Source: Candidatus Latescibacterota bacterium
GTDB lineage: Bacteria; Latescibacterota; UBA2968; GCA-2709665
Assembly: GCA_030746455.1 (NCBI GenBank)
Contig: JASLMQ010000220.1
Span: forward strand, 1-9,491
DNA length: 9,491 bases
Reading direction: 5' to 3'
Made by a program: the position numbers and the translations under genes. A model generated the notes under the pieces. That model worked only from the letters and a program-made list of their open reading frames with translations, ran no database searches and had not been told where the DNA came from. This document shows, piece after piece, positions 6,619 to 9,491 of the stretch (the stretch's first letter is position 1; each line of letters begins with the position of its first letter).

Positions 6619-7500
6619 ATGAAGAAGGGGATCGTAATCCGCGCGTTTTCTGGCAATCCGGACTTCCTGGGGGATGCCGGGTTCCTGAACGGCGCAGACG
6701 ACTTCTCCCGCTGCTTCGATCGAGCCCTCGAGGCGGGCTTCGAGGCCGTACAGCTGTTCGTCGAAGCGAAGGGCTACTTCTCGCTCGCCTCAGACAGCAA
6801 GGTGTGCGAGGAGGTCGCAAAACGGGCCGAAAGGGCGGGGGTTGCCCTGGCCAGCCTGGAGATCGAGCCGTTGAGCTACCTGTTCACGGATCCCAAGCCC
6901 GAGGTGAGAGAGCACGCGGAGAAGACGGTTTGCCGGGGGCTGGAGATCGCGGCGACGATGGGCCTGCCGGGCGTGCTGGTGATCCCCGGGTACGTGGGCC
7001 TTCCCTGGGATCCCTCCGCGACGCCCGTGCCGTACGAGGACGCCTACAACCGAACCCGTGACGGACTGAAGGCGGTCGCTCCGGTGGCGGAGCGGCTGAA
7101 GGTCCACGCGATGGTCGAACCGATCTGGAACCGGTTCCTGCTGAGTCCGATGGAGATGCGCGGCCTGATCGACGAGGTGGGAAGCGAATACGTGAACGTG
7201 CTGTTCGACACGGGGAACGTGGTCCTGTTCGGTTACCCCGAGCAGTGGATCCGGATCCTGGGGCCGCGCGTGAAGGAAGTCCACCTCAAGGACTTCAGGA
7301 CCGCCGTGGGAACCATCGACGGCTTCGTCCAGCTTCTGGAGGGAGACGTGAACTGGCCTGAAGTGATGACCGCCCTCACAGAGATCGGTTTCGACGGTTT
7401 CATCACCGCGGAGCTGTTCCCATACGCCCAGCACGGTGATGTGGTCCTGAGCCACACGTCCGCGAGCATGGACGCCATTCTGGGGAGGGAGGAGCCGTGA
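6619..7500 (+). CDS. Sugar phosphate isomerase/epimerase (xylose isomerase-like TIM barrel)
   Basis: Predicted metal-dependent isomerase or 3-epimerase of 293 residues, in the AP-endonuclease-2/xylose-isomerase-like superfamily that includes L-ribulose-5-phosphate 3-epimerases and ketose 3-epimerases. The four metal ligands expected for the fold are visible: Glu167 in MVEPIWN, Asp197 in LFDTGN, His222 in VHLKD and Glu265 in ITAELFP. The N-terminal strand (residues 3-10) followed by a helix near 28-40 begins the barrel. It has no signal peptide and is cytoplasmic. It overlaps the oxidoreductase start by 4 bp, indicating coupled translation and a shared pathway. A role as epimerase for the ketose or ketose phosphate made upstream is plausible. 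Many members of this superfamily next to Gfo/Idh genes instead act on inositols or keto-sugars, so the substrate is open. Confidence 0.9.
   Translation: MKKGIVIRAFSGNPDFLGDAGFLNGADDFSRCFDRALEAGFEAVQLFVEAKGYFSLASDSKVCEEVAKRAERAGVALASLEIEPLSYLFTDPKPEVREHAEKTVCRGLEIAATMGLPGVLVIPGYVGLPWDPSATPVPYEDAYNRTRDGLKAVAPVAERLKVHAMVEPIWNRFLLSPMEMRGLIDEVGSEYVNVLFDTGNVVLFGYPEQWIRILGPRVKEVHLKDFRTAVGTIDGFVQLLEGDVNWPEVMTALTEIGFDGFITAELFPYAQHGDVVLSHTSASMDAILGREEP
7484..7494 (+). promoter_or_regulatory. Shine-Dalgarno for the overlapping oxidoreductase start
   Basis: GGAGGGAGGAG lies inside the end of the TIM-barrel gene. The GGAGG at 7484-7488 is 8 nt from GTG 7497, supporting this overlapping GTGA start. Confidence 0.65.
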
Positions 7501-8546
7501 GCGAGAAGATCAAGATCGGTCTGATCGGGGCGGGGGACATCGGCAGCGTGCACGCCGAGGCGTGGGCGAAGCTGGGGGACGTGACGCTCTGCCTGGCGGC
7601 CGGCCGCAATCGGGAAAGGGCCAAGACGATTTGCTCGGAGGTGGGCGCCACCCTGTACGAGAGCGTGGATGCGATGCTCGGCGATCCGGCAATCCAGGGC
7701 GTGGACATTTGCGTTCCGAATCCCCTGCATCGCGAGTTCTCCGAGCGTGCCTACGCCGCGGGCAAGCACGTGATGTGCGAAAAGCCGATCGCGCTCACAC
7801 TGGAAGACGCCGATGCGATGATGACGGCTGCCGACCGAGCGAAGAAGATACTGTTCATCGCCCACGTGCTGCGGTTCTGGCCGGACTACGCTCGGGCAAG
7901 GGAATGGGCGGCCGAGGAGGGGTTGGGAAACATGGTGCTGATCACGGCGCGGCGCTTCGTGTCCGTTCTGGAGGCCACGCCCGGCACGGACCGGTGGCGG
8001 CACGACCCCGCTATGAGCGGCGGCGCTGTGATCGATCTCCAGATCCACGATATCGACTGGTTCAACTGGGTGCTGGGTGACCCGGTACGCGTGGACTCGC
8101 GGGGAGTGCAGAGCCCCGACGGAGCGATCAGCCACGTGTGGACGTCTGTCGAATATGCCTGCGGTGCGCGGGCATTCGTAGAGGGCAGCTTCATGTTCAA
8201 GGGGAACCCCATGGTGATGGACTTCAGGATGCTGAGCAAGGAGGCGTCTGTCGAGTTCACCTATGCCCCCACGGACTTTGCGCTGGGCGACATGGAAGGC
8301 AAGGAGGGAGACGCGTCCGGTGGCACGCTCAACCTGTACAGGTGGGGCGAGGAACCGGTTGCGCTCTACACGCCCCCGGAGGACCCCTTCCCCGCCGCGA
8401 TGCAGGCCCAGGTGGCGCATTTCGCCGATTGCATCCGCGAAGGCGCCGACGGGCTCGCGGTGAGGCCGGAGGAGGCCCGCAGGGCCCTCGAGGTCTGTAT
8501 CGCGTCGGAGCGGTCGTGCAACGAAGGACGTCCCATCGAGATGTAA
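7497..8546 (+). CDS. Gfo/Idh/MocA-family oxidoreductase
   Basis: Predicted NAD(P)-dependent dehydrogenase of sugars, sugar acids or inositols, 349 residues, normal for the family. The N-terminal Rossmann domain opens with IGLIGAGDIGSVHAEAW (7-23), carrying GxGxxG, and continues with VPNPLHREF (73-81). The family-defining Glu-Lys-Pro is at 95-97 in CEKPIALT, where the lysine is catalytic. The C-terminal sheet domain includes GGAVIDLQIHDIDW (175-188); His184 and Asp180 or Asp185 match the D-x-x-x-H-D pattern that binds substrate. Translation starts at GTG 7497 inside the stop of the previous gene, so both proteins are probably made together and act in sequence on a keto-sugar or epimerised sugar. 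It has no twin-arginine signal, so it is cytoplasmic. The sulfatase gene follows 30 bp later. Confidence 0.93.
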   Translation: MSEKIKIGLIGAGDIGSVHAEAWAKLGDVTLCLAAGRNRERAKTICSEVGATLYESVDAMLGDPAIQGVDICVPNPLHREFSERAYAAGKHVMCEKPIALTLEDADAMMTAADRAKKILFIAHVLRFWPDYARAREWAAEEGLGNMVLITARRFVSVLEATPGTDRWRHDPAMSGGAVIDLQIHDIDWFNWVLGDPVRVDSRGVQSPDGAISHVWTSVEYACGARAFVEGSFMFKGNPMVMDFRMLSKEASVEFTYAPTDFALGDMEGKEGDASGGTLNLYRWGEEPVALYTPPEDPFPAAMQAQVAHFADCIREGADGLAVRPEEARRALEVCIASERSCNEGRPIEM

Positions 8547-8563
8547 GCGCAGCTCCGAAGGAC

Positions 8564-8571
8564 AGGAGGAG
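8564..8571 (+). promoter_or_regulatory. Shine-Dalgarno of the sulfatase
   Basis: AGGAGGAG ends 5 nt before ATG 8577 and fixes the start just ahead of the PNVVFIMTDEQ beginning of a sulfatase. Confidence 0.7.
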
Positions 8572-8576
8572 CCGGG

Positions 8577-9491
8577 ATGCCGAACGTCGTATTCATTATG
8601 ACCGACGAGCAGAACCTGAGGGGCCTGTCGTGCTACAAGGGCACGGCGTGCCAGACCCCGTCAGCCGACCGCCTGGCGAGCGAGGGCGTCCTGTTCGAGC
8701 GGGCCTACTGCTCGTACCCCGTCTGCATGCCGTCCCGTGCGGCGTTCATGACCGGGCGACTGCCCCATTTGAATGGCGTGCGGTCCAACGGCATGACGCT
8801 TCCGCACCGTGAGGTGAGCCTGCCGGACATCCTGAAGGACGCGGGCTACACCACCGCGCTGTGCGGGAAGGACCACTGCTTCTCCAGCGACCGGCGATCC
8901 AGGGCATTCGACTACGCGATCACGGCCATGCACTTCGGGCTCCTGGACGAAATCCCGGACGATTTCCCCCCGGGAGCCAGGGAGGCGAATCAGTACTACC
9001 AGGATATGCGACCCCGCATGTACGGCCCGCTCGGCCACGGCGTGATCCCCTTTCCTCCCGAGATCTGCGACGCCGGTCTCATCACCGAGGCCGCGATCCG
9101 GTTCGTCGATCGGACCGGGACATCTCCCTTCTTCCTCTGGCTTTCGTATCCCGGCCCCCACTGGCCCTTCACGTGTCCGGAGAGCTACGCCGACTCCTGT
9201 CCGCCGGATCGTGTCGACATGCCGCCTGTGGATGATCTCTCGACGAAGCCGGAGATGCAGGAGATCGCTCAGCGTCTGCTGGGCCTGGACATGGTCACAG
9301 AGGATGACTTCCGGAAGATCATCTCGCTCTACTACGGCAACTGCAGGTACATCGACGACCAGATCGGCCGTTTCCTGAAGCGGCTGGCCGACCTGGGCCT
9401 CGAGGAAGACACTCTGGTGGTCTTCACGAGCGACCACGGAGACTATCTGGGCGAGCACGGTCTCCTGCACAAGTCACCCTCGGGCTACGAC
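8577..9491 (+). CDS. Type I (formylglycine) sulfatase, 3' end beyond the window
   Basis: Sulfate-ester hydrolase of the alkaline-phosphatase-like S1 family. I translated 305 uninterrupted codons to the last base; no stop is reached, and the family usually has 450-550 residues. The sulfatase signature C-x-P-x-R is CMPSR (50-54), followed by AAFMTGR, so Cys50 should be converted to formylglycine. Other active-site residues visible are Asp10 with Glu11 (usually Asp-Asp), Lys98 and His100 in GKDH, His195 in PGPHWPF, Asp286-His287 in SDHGDYLGEHG, and Lys299. The protein begins directly with PNVVFIMTDEQ and has no signal peptide. It may therefore be cytoplasmic, acting on small imported sulfated sugars, unless a start further upstream exists. 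A maturase for Cys50 would have to be elsewhere. Phosphonate hydrolase or phosphodiesterase activity is a less likely alternative. Confidence 0.93.
   Translation, partial: MPNVVFIMTDEQNLRGLSCYKGTACQTPSADRLASEGVLFERAYCSYPVCMPSRAAFMTGRLPHLNGVRSNGMTLPHREVSLPDILKDAGYTTALCGKDHCFSSDRRSRAFDYAITAMHFGLLDEIPDDFPPGAREANQYYQDMRPRMYGPLGHGVIPFPPEICDAGLITEAAIRFVDRTGTSPFFLWLSYPGPHWPFTCPESYADSCPPDRVDMPPVDDLSTKPEMQEIAQRLLGLDMVTEDDFRKIISLYYGNCRYIDDQIGRFLKRLADLGLEEDTLVVFTSDHGDYLGEHGLLHKSPSGYD

Noticed and set aside
7233..8420. 395-codon open frame on the minus strand
   Set aside because: It is antisense to the TIM-barrel and Gfo/Idh genes, with shadow-type composition and no domain.
8661..9470. 269-codon open frame on the minus strand
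   Set aside because: It is antisense to the sulfatase, whose + strand frame carries a full catalytic set and a strong ribosome site.
1..9491. CRISPR arrays, tRNA, rRNA, transposase or phage genes
   Set aside because: No regularly spaced repeats, clover-leaf sequences or mobile-element protein motifs were seen on either strand.

Overview
The window is a GC-rich (by eye roughly 60-65%), densely packed bacterial segment. All nine genes lie on the + strand with short gaps, and most have strong AGGAGG-type ribosome binding sites. The gene set is the repertoire of a sugar-degrading, sulfatase-bearing bacterium: an arabinose-isomerase-family protein, a rhamnulokinase-like FGGY kinase, a class III aminotransferase, an SDR, a URO-D-fold protein, a xylose-isomerase-like TIM barrel, a Gfo/Idh/MocA oxidoreductase and a formylglycine sulfatase. 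Such combinations are typical of Planctomycetota, Verrucomicrobiota/Lentisphaerota and several uncultured groups of similar lifestyle. That placement is inference from gene content; no taxonomic marker is present.

Layout. Block A (1-5092): the 3' part of an L-arabinose isomerase-family gene, then the rhamnulokinase-like kinase, a GNAT acetyltransferase, the class III aminotransferase and an SDR, all closely spaced. A 322-bp gap follows (5093-5414). It contains a 258-bp element bounded by imperfect 29-bp inverted repeats and with further internal complementarity, so it could fold into one long imperfect hairpin. Block B (5415-9491): a URO-D-superfamily protein, a short gap with a perfect 7-bp-stem hairpin, the TIM-barrel isomerase/epimerase, the oxidoreductase (start overlapping the previous stop as GTGA), and a sulfatase that runs off the right edge with its catalytic set visible.

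Working model (inference). The sulfatase removes sulfate from a sulfated glycan. The isomerase and kinase act on a released aldose (pentose or 6-deoxyhexose) to give a ketose phosphate. The TIM barrel, Gfo/Idh protein and SDR isomerise or oxidise sugar intermediates. The aminotransferase and acetyltransferase are harder to place and suggest an amino-group step not found in standard arabinose, rhamnose or fucose operons. No transporter, regulator, aldolase or glycoside hydrolase is in the window, so the pathway is incomplete here. The most unusual local features are the inverted-repeat element, the altered PLP-phosphate loop and four-cysteine cluster of the aminotransferase, and the isomerase/kinase pairing.
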